From Dryas octopetala (Eukaryota; Streptophyta; Magnoliopsida; Rosales; Rosaceae): DNA of 64,000 nt. Both the position numbers and the translations under genes were made by a program. The notes below the pieces were generated by a model that was given only the letters and a program-made list of their open reading frames with translations, ran no database searches and had not been told where the DNA came from. The stretch spans positions 14,482,835 through 14,546,834 of the forward strand of contig OY992832.1 of NCBI GenBank assembly GCA_963921425.1, given 5' to 3'. The number at the start of each line of letters is the position of its first letter. Within the stretch, counting starts at the first letter, position 1. Positions 24,232 through 35,283 of the stretch are shown one piece after another.

Positions 24232-25205
24232 GGGCATGGATTCCTTTTGCCATCTAGGTATCTACTAATGCCAATGGAGATAACTAAGCTCTACCATCAC
24301 ACCTCAACTTCAACAAAGAATAATATATAATTATTTTTTTATCTGGGAAAGGAGAATTTAAACTTATGTCTCTCTTAATACTTGAGAGAGAAATACTACT
24401 AAACTAATAACGATTAATTATTTTAAAAGAAAGTCATTTTAAAGAGTAAGTGAAATGTGGCCATACAAACTATTTCCCACACTAATGTGTCTAATAGATA
24501 CATATAGACTATATGATATAGTGAAGAATAGTTATGGATGGCCAACAATGCCCAAATCTTCCTAAAGCCAAAATCAAATGCACAACAGAGGTCTCAAAAG
24601 ACCTCAGTTCAGGAAAGCTTGCTTCCTCCCTTTTGAAGGACTCTCTCACCTACCTTCTAACAAAAATCATGGACTTTTCCCCACTTTTGAAGGACTCTCT
24701 CACCTACCTTCTAACAAAAATCATAGACTTTTCCCCACGATGGGAATGACAAATTCACAAAAAAAAAAAAAAAAAAAAAAAAAAGAGGTCAACTAACCAC
24801 TTGAGAATCTCTAGGCCTTCCACAGTGGGCGTTCTCCCTTCTGACGCACGGCCCCAACTACTCCCACTAATGGCCTACCTCTCTCTGCTCTCTTCCCACT
24901 TGGGTGGGACCCACCTTCCATTACACTCAGCCCAAATGGCCCTCACCCAAACTCATGCATAATACTCACCTATTGCACTAAAATGGCTACCCACTCAATT
25001 TTTCGGGTCATTACAAAAGTTGCAAACCCATATGTCACTCACCACTGTGAATGGTCTTAGGAAGATAAGTTTCAATACATTTTTAAGTGCTAATTTTTCC
25101 ACTGATTTGGTTCACTCTCTCCTAGCTCTAAGATTGTAGCAATTTTAGTTGCCTTCAGCTGTTAATTTTTTTTTTTTTTTCAATTTTGAGTTTTTGAGGT
25201 TTGAC
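24232..25205 (+). repeat. Second copy of the 17755-18390 spacer
   Basis: Starts with the M3 phrase GGCATGGATTCCTTTTGCC and follows 17755-18390 through the SINE-like piece, the CAACAGAGGTCTCAAAAGACC phrase and the CTCTCTCCTAGCTC phrase. Differences: an extra tandem unit of about 56 bp (AAGGACTCTCTCACCTACC at 24637 and 24692), an A-run at 24757-24784, and an inserted MITE at 24814-25056. Confidence 0.85.
24814..25056. mobile_element. Tourist-like (PIF/Harbinger-type) MITE, 243 bp
   Basis: The paralogous spacer near 18255 runs straight through this point (CTTTAGGAAGATAAG), so the insertion is defined by an empty site. Ends are inverted repeats with few mismatches: GGCCTTCCACAGTG against GACCATTCACAGTG. 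Flanks are CTA and TTA, fitting a 3-bp target duplication with one change, as in Tourist elements. No coding capacity. Confidence 0.75.
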
Positions 25206-25394
25206 CGTTTGAGTTGTGATGTGAAGCTTAAAAAAAGAAAAGTTAGTTTAGTAAAAATTTGACAACTCAAAGCTTAAAAGAAGAGAATTTTTTGGAGATG
25301 TCTCAAGTTCAATAAAAAAAACTTAAAAGAACAAAAGTATTTGGAAAATCTCAACGAATGATCTTGTGCTCTTCACGATATCCATCACCTGGCT

Positions 25395-25570
25395 TCCTCC
25401 TCCTTTACCTCCGTCTCTTTTTGCCATGTTTGGCATGAAATGAAGCGAATCTTGTTGCTGATGCGCTTGCTGAAGCTGGCATCCTCCATCCTCTCTTGAT
25501 CACACCTGGGTACATTCTCTTCCGTTTGGTGCTCTTTCCACCCTTTATTTTGATCAATTAGGTCTTGGTT
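25395..25570 (+). mobile_element. LINE-type RNase H remnant
   Basis: With one frame change the region reads CHVWHEMK and then EANLVADALAEAG, followed by a short hydrophobic tail. That is the pattern of the RNase H-like domain found at the end of plant LINE ORF2 and related domesticated sequences. Too short and broken to be a gene. Confidence 0.45.
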
Positions 25571-25978
25571 ATCCTCGTGACTTTGAGTTGTAATTTCTTT
25601 TACCTAGCAATAAAAAAAAATTAATGATCTTGTGTACAATTGTACAAATATGGTAAGTTAAATGGTTCAAAACAATATTGAAGCTTAAAATTTGATATTT
25701 GGGTGTCAATTTTGAGCTTTGAGGTTTGGATTGTGAGGTCACTTAGTAATTGTTTCTTTTCTTAATAAAATAAGTCAAAGAAAAAAGACACTTGCTTGCC
25801 ACATTGGCATCTGGCCAAAAAATAAAAATAAAAAAAATCAGCGGCAGAAACGTTTAGAATTGAAATGGGCCAAAGACCAAACGGTACCTGCCAGAGTCCA
25901 TTAGCCCAAAATTCGATGCCTATGCTCAATTGCTCAAACCAAGAATGAAAAATGTGAATGAAAAAATTTAATCGTAGT

Positions 25979-26050
25979 TATCAGAGCCAGGTTTCGATCC
26001 TGGGACCTGTGGGTTATGGGCCCACCACGCTTCCGCTGCGCCACTCTGAT
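25979..26050 (-). tRNA. Initiator tRNA-Met (CAT)
   Basis: The minus strand gives a 72-base cloverleaf: acceptor ATCAGAG pairs with CTCTGAT; D arm with AGTGGCGCAGC; anticodon loop CCATAAC with CAT; variable loop AGGTC; T arm with GGATCGAAACC. The A1-T72 acceptor end, the GGG/CCC at the anticodon stem and ATCGAAAC in place of TTCGAATC are marks of the eukaryotic initiator. No intron. It is the only tRNA gene clearly seen here. Confidence 0.96.
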
Positions 26051-26557
26051 TGTTGACATACAATGCTCATTTTATGATACTTATAATCTAATTACCGAAA
26101 TATCACTCTTTCTCCCCTTCTATGTTGAATATTCTCAGCAGAAGTGAAAGACTCTCTCTCTTGAAGATAGGTGGGTGTGAGATTGGAAGACGGTGGTGCC
26201 GATGCTGTCCATCAATTCCGCAAAGAAGACGGTGCATAGAGGCTTCGATTTATGGGTATGCTGTTAATGGAAGATTTCGTTAAGGGCTTTGGTTTTCTGG
26301 AGTTTTTTTTTTTTTTTTGTTTGCTTCTGGCTTTTTTATATCTAATTTGGTTGCTTTGATTGATTGAGTTGTTGATAGCTATGAACTGTTAAAACTTGGT
26401 AGAGGTTGAGTCTCTTTCTGATTGTTACTTTGATTTGATACTTAGGCAATGAAGTTCTGTTAAACAATCTGAAACCTTGCTCACATTATTAGCAATCTTT
26501 CCATAGCTTCCATTTCTTCAACTCCATTGAAGTGGGTCGTAGAAGAGGAGCGAGAGA

Positions 26558-27122
26558 ATGAGGAGGAGACCTGGGATTGGTGGCTTGCAGACAGCTGCTG
26601 CTGCTAGGGTCTGTGTGTTTGTTTCTTCTTCTCCACCATTGATTTTAATGTTACTAATCAGTGGCATACAATTAAACAAGTATGCTGGTTTTTTCAGGAC
26701 CAGTATCGGTTGCTGGGCGAGAATGTGGCCAAGATTAGAACCGATCTCATGAAGGAACAGCTCGACACTTTTCGAACCCAGTTGGAAGATTTCGCTCGCA
26801 AGCACAAGGTCCCATTTCCTTTTCAATCATTTTGAGTAGCAAATTTGTTTAAATTTTTTGATTGGAATCAATTTGCTCTGACTGATGATATGGATTTTAC
26901 AGAATGACATTCGCAAGAATCCTGCTTTCAGATCACAATTCCATGAAATGTGCACTAAGGTTGGAGTAGATCCTTTGGCCTCCAATAAGGGTTTCTGGGC
27001 AGAGCTCTTGGGGATTGGTGACTTCTACTATGAACTTGGTTGGTACCATTTTCTTAATCTCTTTGCATATCTGCAAGATTGGATATTAGTATGGTTGTTG
27101 CGAAGCTAGTTTGCATGATATA

Positions 27123-27162
<40 letters not shown>

Positions 27163-28374
27163 CCAGGCCGAGGTTAAACTGCAAAATTAGTATGCAATAT
27201 TTTATAGAAGAGCCGGATTTATATTTATTGATGCAAAAGTAATATATCCATATTATATATATATATATATACTAAAATGGAGGTCCTTGGTTAGACAGGA
27301 GTGCAAATTGTTGACATCTGCTTGGCAACAAGACCCCACAATGGAGGTTTGATCTACCTTCAGGAACTCTGCAATCTGCTTCGTCAGAGGCGAAAGAGTG
27401 ATCGTGAAGCTGTTTCTGAGGATGATTGCCTGCGTGCTATAAGTAAGCTGAAGGTATGTATTAGCTTGTCCATGTATTACCTGTACAAGTTCCTAATGTC
27501 TTTCTAGAAGGGGTTGACCTCCTGGATGTTGGGTGACTTGGCGTAAGTGCTTGAATTCATGCCAATTTTTTATCACAGTAACAGACTTTTGCTAGTATGC
27601 CTATTAGCCCAGTGATTTCTGAAAGGCAGATTAAGTTTAGTTGTTATGAACTTATGATGTTATCATTGTTGATGAGTAGTAGTAGATGTACCTTTTGATC
27701 TCATGCTAGTGAAATCTCTGTATTTATTACTCGTTACAACATTGTAAGCATGATTTGTGACAAAAAATTTATGATTTGTTACTTTTTGATCTCATATCTC
27801 TGCAGTAGTATGATCATTGGCTAAGTGATGCATTATACTAACATCTGTTGCTTGATTCCAGGTACTGGGTAATGGTTTTGAGGTGATTTCTGTTGGAAAG
27901 AGAAAGCTTGTTCGTTCTGTTCCAACTGAGTTGAACAAAGACCACAATGAAATTTTAGAGCTAGCCCAGGTTCCAATTTTTTTGTTTCATCTTCCTCCTA
28001 ATTTACCTGGAATACACATTTGAGTAAATTTATTTGCTCTTGATCATCTAGAATGATTAGTTACAGTTAAGTTCCACTTCTTTTCTCTTAGGCTCAAGGC
28101 TTTGTGACTGTTGAAGAGGTAGAGAGACGATTATCATGGACCTCTGGCCGTGCAATTGATACCTTGGACACTTTACTAGAAGTAAGTTTATTACATTTAC
28201 TCTCTATTTCTTTTTAGTCCATTATATGCATAGTAGGATTCCCGGGGATTAAAAAACCATTGCCTGTCTCAGGAGGGTCTAGCAATGATTGATGATGGCC
28301 ACAAAGATGGTATACGCCGGTATTGGTTTCCTTGTGTATCTTCCATCCCCACTCCAGTAGGAGCTGATACTTAA
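26558..28374 (+). CDS. VPS22: Vacuolar protein sorting protein 22 (ESCRT-II subunit, SNF8/EAP30)
   Basis: Seven exons (26558-26608, 26698-26808, 26903-27038, 27299-27453, 27862-27969, 28092-28181, 28273-28374) join in phase into exactly 250 residues, the usual plant length. The protein starts [11 protein letters not shown], a hallmark of SNF8/EAP30, then shows [59 protein letters not shown] and [14 protein letters not shown]. The C-terminal winged helices include [14 protein letters not shown] and GLAMIDDG, then RRYWFP. With VPS25 and VPS36 it forms ESCRT-II, which helps sort ubiquitinated membrane cargo into multivesicular bodies. Housekeeping, single copy here, intact. Intron 3 carries (TA)n microsatellites near 27127-27160 and 27255-27272. 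Confidence 0.97.
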
Positions 28375-28560
28375 CAAGCATGAGATTTCTCAATATAATG
28401 GAGTTCAGAAGGGTTATATCTGCATACTCAAAGATGACCGATTTCTTTGTGATTTCCTTTTGTAATACTAGTTGGTCCAACAGACTGCTGATGGACAGTG
28501 TATTTCATATTTTCATCTTAAAAGTTATAAAGGAGACATTTGCAGGGATTAATCCATGCT

Positions 28561-28596
<36 letters not shown>

Positions 28597-28963
28597 CAAG
28601 TAGGTCCCACCTCTATACAAGATGTGATTAACAATGTGGTCTGTAAAGGTATGAAGTGATGCAAATAGTTTTTATTGATGAATAAAGTATATTGGAAGAA
28701 CATGACGCTCCGCAATCAAATGGAACACAAAAGTTATTTTTCTTCTTTTCCGTTGGAGCATGATGTTGAACTAGTTTGAAAGAAATATTAAGTTCAAGCC
28801 CCTGAATACAAGAGCTGATGATCATATACACATACAAATACCACCTAATCTCTTGAAAGAAATCTTACAGTATACATTATTCAGTGAGCAAACAAATCTA
28901 TGAACCAGCATTCTGGCAAGAAAAATACACAGAAGAAAAGGGTAATTAGAAGCAAAAGAAGGT
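28375..28963. other. 3' UTRs of two convergent genes, with (TC)n microsatellite
   Basis: The VPS22 and FAD4-like genes converge here, so the stretch should hold both 3' UTRs and polyadenylation sites. A TC repeat runs from about 28562 to 28594. No further gene seen. Confidence 0.6.
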
Positions 28964-29899
28964 TCATTGGGCTGTAAATTGAGAAGCAGTCTCAGTTTCA
29001 GTCTCTTCAGTCCAGTCAGAGCTAGGCTCACTCCAAGACCTGGGTCTCACCCCTTGCTTAAAAAACAAGATCATCTCCAATGCCTCAAAAACCTTCTGCT
29101 TATCCAAAAACTCATTCCAAACTCCACTCACTATGCAGTAATTGTTGTTGTAAGGTTGCCGGTGGTGCGCCGAATGTTGCGACCGGGATACCAGTATGCC
29201 CAAATCTTGCAATGCCACCACCAACGGCGGTAGGCGGCTCTTTGTGCCATGAGCCCAAGCATGAAACTGTTGGCTAAACATAATGGAACCTGAGCACACA
29301 GCAACAAACCCATGAACAACTGGGTCATCATAAACAAGGTCTATGGGAAGCACTATGAATGTCACAACTCGAGCAAGGGCATGTAAATTGTTAGCAAATT
29401 GGCGCCTAGTGATTGTCCAAGGCCACTTGTGGTGACCTTGAAATGCCTCTATTTGGGCACCAAATATTGGAGTTGAGGCACCACCATAGTTGTCAATGCT
29501 CCAATGGTAAACTCCGGACCCAAGGTCAGCCAACACATACCCAACTAAGCCTGCCAAAATGGGCTCGACCCATATGTGTGAATGGGCTGCACCTACTATG
29601 GACCTTGCTAGAGAAACAAGCACAGTGGTGCACCCACTTGCCACCCATGCACGGTGAGACCATGTTGATAGCAAACTTGGGTCATTGAGCAGGGGAGGAC
29701 GGGTGCTGTCCGTGAGTCGGGTGGGGCGAGGTTCGAGCCGCTGCAGCCGCGGCTCGAGAACAAGCTTTTCTTGGTTGGGGTTGGGCTTGGTGCTGGTGGT
29801 GGCTGAGCAATGCAGAGTTGTGCGGAGGATTGGGGTGTAGCATGTATGAACATGATGTTGGGGACTTGGGCGGAACTTGGTTTGGGTTAAGATAGACAT
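28964..29899 (-). CDS. FAD4: FAD4-like plastid fatty acid desaturase
   Basis: Intron-less, 311 residues. The first 60 or so are rich in Ser, Thr, Pro, Arg and Gln with few acids, as in a chloroplast transit peptide. The core shows the lipid-desaturase (TMEM189/Kua-type) fold: hydrophobic segments near 88-104 and 110-130, GSGVYHWSIDNYG, and three His clusters at QGHHKW (154-159), QFHAWAHG (211-218) and HSAHHRQPYNNNYCIVSG (242-259), the proposed di-iron ligands. In Arabidopsis FAD4 makes the trans-delta-3 double bond of 16:1 in plastid phosphatidylglycerol; close paralogues exist, so this could be FAD4 or a FAD4-like copy. The start at 29899 is the first Met that gives the transit peptide. Intact. 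Confidence 0.9.
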   Translation of the reverse strand: MSILTQTKFRPSPQHHVHTCYTPILRTTLHCSATTSTKPNPNQEKLVLEPRLQRLEPRPTRLTDSTRPPLLNDPSLLSTWSHRAWVASGCTTVLVSLARSIVGAAHSHIWVEPILAGLVGYVLADLGSGVYHWSIDNYGGASTPIFGAQIEAFQGHHKWPWTITRRQFANNLHALARVVTFIVLPIDLVYDDPVVHGFVAVCSGSIMFSQQFHAWAHGTKSRLPPLVVALQDLGILVSRSQHSAHHRQPYNNNYCIVSGVWNEFLDKQKVFEALEMILFFKQGVRPRSWSEPSSDWTEETETETASQFTAQ

Positions 29900-29955
29900 T
29901 GGAGGGTGTTAAAAGAGAAAGTTGAGAAACCAATATAAGAGACTAATTGGAGGCA

Positions 29956-29986
<31 letters not shown>

Positions 29987-31239
29987 GAATTGGTGACATT
30001 TGGAGTAGTGGCTAGAAACAAAGGTCATAGCCTCATAGGGGATGTGGCCAGGAACTTGGCTTTGTGGTGAGGAAGTGAGAAAGGGAGAGAGGCAATGTTG
30101 TGGTGGGCATAGGGGATGCGTGGGGTTCTGAAATCCTCAATTGCCTTGTGATCTCTGACTTTGTGAGCTTTTCACAAAAAAGTCACCCACTCTAATATAA
30201 AGAACTCAAAATAAGATTGATGATTTTTCTTTGACACTAATGCCTAATGCTAATGCTCGCTTGTTAGATAGTGATCAAAATGATTTAGACATATTATATT
30301 GTTAAATTATCAATTTAAACTATGCATCTATTAAAGAATTTACATAATTTATAGTGTAGATTAATAGTTTGATAATGTAACATATTAGATTCAGAATGCT
30401 TTAACAAAGAAAATATTTTCCGAAGTTCTTGGGATTAACTCAAGTGGTGAAAATGGATGAAATAAGTGTTATAATTAGGTTAAGTTCAAAATTCGATTCT
30501 TTCCAATGTAACAAAAAAAAAAAAAAATTCTTTATTTGACAATCTAGTAGATAGTATTTTGTATGAAAATAGAGGAAATAAAAGTCTCACTTGAGATGGT
30601 CAGTATATGGAAATAAGGTGTTATCATTTAAGCCGTTGGATTGGTTTGATCGAAGGAATGAGTGCAAACAAAAGAGTGGTGGAATTACATTTTCATGAGA
30701 GAAGTTCTTGTAAATTACAGGACTACAAGTAATGATAATGACACACTCCGCAATTGAGGAATATTCAAGTCCTTGAAGCATAAAAAAAGCTAGATCCTCT
30801 ATAGGCCATCCATTCAAATGAATTCTTTGTCAAAGGTATATCTTTATAAGAATTCTTATAAAGTACAATCACGTAATCATATATAAATACAAAATATTTT
30901 TAACTTCAAATGTTTATATTAGAATACAAATTTATAAATCGTTAAATCTATTTGTATACAATCTATAGCATAGATGAACTCTAGGGTCGTCAACTTAGCC
31001 AAAGAAATGGATGAATTTACCATGGCCAAGCCATTGATGCTCCAAAATATTGCATGAAAAGCGACCAGTTGCGTTGAGGTGCATATAACCAACCAATTGG
31101 ATAGTAGAGGACAACTCTCTTTGCGTGTTATTTTTGTGAATCTATCAAATTATCTGTGGGTGGATCCGCTTTAGTCTCATGAGTTCTTTCATGCCTCTTG
31201 TTGTCTAAATTCACAATGCATATCCATATCTAATATGTT
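29900..31239. other. Intergenic with (TA)n microsatellite
   Basis: Promoter side of the FAD4-like gene, then AT-rich DNA. A TA repeat lies at about 29959-29983 and an A-run at 30512-30526. 30425-30510 has weak pol III-like boxes (CAAGTGGTGAAA; AAAATTCGATTCT) that could be an old SINE. No gene seen. Confidence 0.5.
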
Positions 31240-32107
31240 CAACTTTCTGGACCTGGATCCTCTACCAGGATTTTCTCTACCAGACCATACCAGACTTTAA
31301 ATCTCAATCGTTCAAAATTATTTAATGGCTTAGATCATGCCACATCACATGTGCTTAATGAAGGGTTATTTTGCTTAGACCAAGACACAGTAAAAAGAGA
31401 TATTATCTTATGTCTTCTGCTGTGCCTCTTTCCTTTACGGAAAAGATAAAGTCTTCTTCCCCAAATTTTTACACAGAAAGAGAAGTCCCATCCAAATTTT
31501 GCACAGCCATTGCCACAGCCAGAGTCACATGAGCACTTCCAATGGTGGGTTTTGAAGCCATACGCCACCGTTCTCCAATTTCTGATTACCGAGCACCCGC
31601 AGCGTCACCGCCGGACCCCCATTTCCCCAAATCCTAAAATACCATACTGGAATCAATTTTTTTTCCTCCATTTTCTCAGTAAACAAACAGATGCAAAAGT
31701 ACGTCACTCCAAAAACTAAACCAAGACCACAAAGACCACTGATTAACAACTAGATAACCAATAAATTATGCAACTCTTTTAAAGCTTATTTATTATCAAA
31801 CCTTAAAAAGAAAATATCCAGAAAAAAAACAAAGGAAAGATCAAAAGATTTTCAGAGTACATAAAAATTTTCTGTTTTATGGAGCATTCAAAGTAAATAA
31901 AAGTTTTCTAGATCATTTTCAGCGGCGCATACGGAATTAGGGATGGCAACGGGGCGGGGCGGGGCCGGGGGTGCCACCCCCATCCCCCGCCCCCGAAATT
32001 TTTTGAATCCCCGAATCCGCCCCAAATCCCCGACTATGTAAACGGGGATTCCCCGTCCCCGACCCCGCCGGGGAGTGGCTTCCCCGAACCCGCCCCGAAT
32101 CCCCCAC

Positions 32108-32590
32108 CTATGTTAAGAGAGATCGCAGAGAGAGGATGGCGAGTGGCAAACGGCGACGGCGACCAGAGAAGGAGATCGCAGAGAGAGGATGGCGAGTGGC
32201 AAACGGCGACGGCGACCAGAGAAGGAGATCGCAGAGAGAGGACGGCAAACGGCGACGGCGAGAGGGCGAGACAGAGAGGCGACTGGCGAGACTTGGGGTT
32301 GCGAGACAGAGGGGCGAGATGGTGGCGAGAGAGCGGCGAGACAGAGATGGTGGCGAGAGGGCGAGACAGAGAGGGCGAGACAGAGAGTGCGAGACAGAGA
32401 GGGCGAGACAGAGAGTGCGAGACAGAGGGACGACTGGCGAGAGTGCGAGACGAGCGGCTCGATGGTGGAGACTGGCGAGATGGTGGCGACTGGCGAGATG
32501 GTGGCGACTTGGCGAGAGGGCGGCGCGACTGCGAGAGAGACGCAGTGACTGAGAGAGATAGAGAGTTAGAGAGTAGAGACTGAGAGTGAG
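32108..32590 (+). repeat. Purine-rich tandem repeats in the hAT element
   Basis: A 53-bp unit beginning GATCGCAGAGAGAGGA repeats at 32121, 32174 and 32227 (third copy partial). Then come many short GAGACAGAGAG / GGCGAGA repeats. Frames on both strands stay open for 100-170 codons only because the repeats lack stops; the predicted proteins are Arg/Glu or Ser/Leu runs. Confidence 0.85.
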
Positions 32591-33259
32591 GGTCTGAGAG
32601 ATTAGATAGATCACAGTGTTTTTTTTGTTTTTTTGTTTAGGGTTTGGTGTATTGGGGTTTGGATGTTTGGGAATTGGGGTTTTAAAACATATATATAAAT
32701 ATATAATTTAACAAACATACATTTATATATGTTAATACATTTAACAAAAATACATATTAATACCCTAAACATATATATTTGTTAATTTACTTAAAAAATA
32801 ATTTAACAAATATATGTTTTTTCATTTATATAAAGCTTAGGGTTTAGGTTATTAATTTTATGATCTAAATTATGTATAAATATATAAATTGGAAGAATAA
32901 GGTTAGGGTTTAGGGTTTGGGTTATTAATTTTATTATCTAAATTGTGTATAAATATAGGGTTTAGGATTAATAAGTTTAGGGTTTAGGGTTTATGGGGTT
33001 TAGGCTTTTAGGGTATAGGGTATAGGGTTTAGAGTTTTATTATCTAGATTGGAATAATAAGTTTAGGGTTTAGGCTGTATGGGGTTTAGGCTTTTAGGGT
33101 ATAGGGTTTAGAATATATGGTATAGGGTATAGGTTTAGGGTATAGGGTTTAGAATATATGGTATAGGGTATAAGGTTTAGGGTTTAGGGTTTTATTATCT
33201 AGATTGAAATAATAAGTTTAGGTTTTAGGCTTTATGGAGTTTAGGCTTTTAGGGTGTAG

Positions 33260-33487
33260 GGTTTAGGATATAGGGTATAGGGTATAAGGTTTAGGGTTTA
33301 GGGTATAGAGTATATGGTTTAGGGTATATGGTATATGGTAGGGTATATGGTATAGGGTATAGGGTATAGGGTTTAGGGTATAGGGTATAGGGTATAGGGT
33401 ATAGGGTATAGGGTATAGGGTTTAGGGTTTAGGGTTTAGGGTATAGGGTTTAGGGTTTAGGGTTTAGGGTTTAGGGTTTAGGGTTTT
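33260..33487 (+). repeat. Interstitial telomere-like array (TTTAGGG / TATAGGG)
   Basis: Head-to-tail heptamers of the plant telomere type: perfect TTTAGGG runs near 33420-33485 mixed with TATAGGG runs near 33355-33420. Degenerate copies (GGTTTAGGGTT) spread back to about 32880. It lies inside the hAT element, so it moved as cargo or grew there. Confidence 0.9.
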
Positions 33488-34594
33488 ATTATCTAAATTG
33501 TGTATAAATATATAAATTGGAAGAGTAAAATCATAAGAACTTGTTGGTCTGATGGTAAGGAGCTGTGGGAGAAAACTTGAGGTGCCAAGTTCGATTCTCC
33601 TACATGACACTTTTAACACTAAAATTTTAATAATATATATTTGGTGTAAACGGGGCGGGTTCGGGGTCGGGGGAGCCAAAACCATACCCGCCCCGCCCCC
33701 GACTCGGGTCCCCGCCTAAATCCCCGAATCCGAACCCGGCCCCATTTATCTCCCCCATTAGTGTTTTAATCGGATCGGGTCCCCGCGGGGATTCGCCCCC
33801 GCGGGGATTTTTGCCATCCCTATACGGAATCTTATCGGCGTCGAGTGACTATGGTGACGCTGAGAACTTGTAGATCAACATCTTCCATACTAATGGAACT
33901 AGCGGTGATGCGCGGAGGTAGGTGCTCAGAGATTGGAGTTGGTAAATGGCGGCGTTTGGCTTCAAAATCCACCACTTTTGGAAGAGCTAATGTGGTTCAG
34001 TGGTTGTGGCTGTGCTCTGTGAAAAAATTGGAAGAAAGCGATTGTATGTTTTTTCCTCAAAGAAGGAGACTTCTTTTTTCATTAGTCATAATGGTCTTAA
34101 AAGATGAAGACGGTAGGGTGTCCTTTTACTGTGTCTTGGTCTAAGCAAAATAACCATTCATTAAGCACATGTGATGTGGCATGATCTAAGCCATTAAATA
34201 ATTTTGAACGATTGAGATTTAAAGTCTGGTATGGTCTGGTAGAGAAAATCCTGGTAGAGGATCTAGGTCCCAACTTTCTAGTTTCTAGTTTTATGTGTTT
34301 TAACATGGTTTTTTGTTAGCTTGTAAAATACTGTTCTAAAAAGAGAAAGTACTGGCATTATTTATGTTTTTTCTATGTTTATCGGATTTGAGATTTATAT
34401 CATTATTTATTGTTTATTTTTGTGATTTTGTCCGATTCTTATTTATTATCTGAATCTCGATAACACAAAATTTATCACTTTCACCTCCCAAAAAAAGAGC
34501 GACAAAAAAAAAACGAGGGAAAAAGAAAAAACGAAAAAAGTTGTTGGGAATTGTGATTATAAAAAGTCGTTTGAACTTTAGTATTTATTCTGAT

Positions 34595-35142
34595 GAGGAA
34601 ATTACAGATTTAGTCCAGTTATTTTATACCTAGTTCAATTTTGGTCCACAATTTTTTTCAAGTTCTGTTTTGGTCCATTAATTGTTTCACTTGTTCAATA
34701 AAGGTCCAGATTTGTTTTCTCAAATTTGGCCTGCTTTTTACCCTATCAAATCTCACCCAAATTCAGCAAATATATACTTGTTTTAAAGCTATGCATTTCT
34801 TCTTTACAACCATATAAAGATCATTCAAATTGGAGTTCTAAAACTCAAGATAATTGACCCTAAAGTAGGGTACCCAAAACTGCCAATTTTTCAAATTTCA
34901 CCAAATCTCAATTCTCTTAGATTATAATACTCCAAATTTGTTTTTATGACTAAGAAATGATGAAATATAACTTATACTTCAATTATAATTGAAGAAAACA
35001 CAACCCAAAAGATTTAAAGTCACAAATCTGGACCTTTATTGAACAAATGAAACAATTAGTGGACCAAAACAGAACTTAAAAAAGATCGTGGACCAAAATT
35101 GAACTAGGTATAAAATAAGTGGACCAAATTTGTAATTTCCTC
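34595..35142. mobile_element. MULE-type MITE, 548 bp, just upstream of the peptidase-like gene
   Basis: TTATTCTGAT flanks both ends (34585-34594 and 35143-35152). Terminal inverted repeats start GAGGAAATTACA and run, imperfectly, about 120 bases (CCAGTTATTTTATACCTAGTTC against GAACTAGGTATAAAATAAGTGG). No coding capacity. It ends 141 bases before the ATG at 35284 and so may supply part of that promoter. Confidence 0.88.
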
Positions 35143-35283
35143 TTATTCTGATTCTCCATTTCTCCTAATGTTAAAAGAACGTTTCTTTCTCTCACTCTCT
35201 AAGGAAACGGGTTCAACGCTGAGGGATACAACAGAGAACGACATCCCCCTCTCTCTCACAGACACAGAGAGAGCAGCAGAGCC

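Larger units (their letters stand above)
31938..33822. mobile_element. Non-autonomous hAT element nested in the MULE
   Basis: TACGGAAT is repeated at 31930-31937 and 33823-33830, an 8-bp target duplication. Ends are TAGGGATGGCAA and its inverse TTGCCATCCCTA, with GC-rich inner flanks (GGGGCGGGG...; ...CCCGCGGGG). This 1885-bp element holds a purine-rich block, an AT-rich block and a telomere-like array, and no transposase. The 8-bp duplication with short inverted ends fits the hAT superfamily. Confidence 0.88.
31249..34270. mobile_element. Non-autonomous Mutator-like element with long inverted arms
   Basis: CAACTTTCT is duplicated at both edges (31240-31248 and 34271-34279), the 9-bp signature of Mutator-like elements. 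The ends are inverted repeats: GGACCTGGATCCTCTACCAG at left against GGACCTAGATCCTCTACCAG at right, nearly identical for about 140 bases and still alignable to about 31620 and 33885 (TTTTGAAGCCATACGCCACC against its diverged partner near 33950). The original element was about 1.1 kb; the rest is a hAT insertion at 31938-33822. Open frames inside show no transposase. Confidence 0.9.

Noticed and set aside
32108-32614. Long open frames on both strands in the purine-rich block
   Set aside because: They are stop-free only because of GAGACAGAG-type repeats inside a hAT element; composition is Arg/Glu or Ser/Leu runs.
32880-33487. Chromosome end
   Set aside because: The TTTAGGG array is short, mixed with TATAGGG, flanked by genes on both sides and bounded by hAT ends.
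33845-34144. 99-codon frame as a gene captured by the MULE
   Set aside because: It lies in the right inverted arm and pairs with the left arm; no family recognised, so it is arm sequence.
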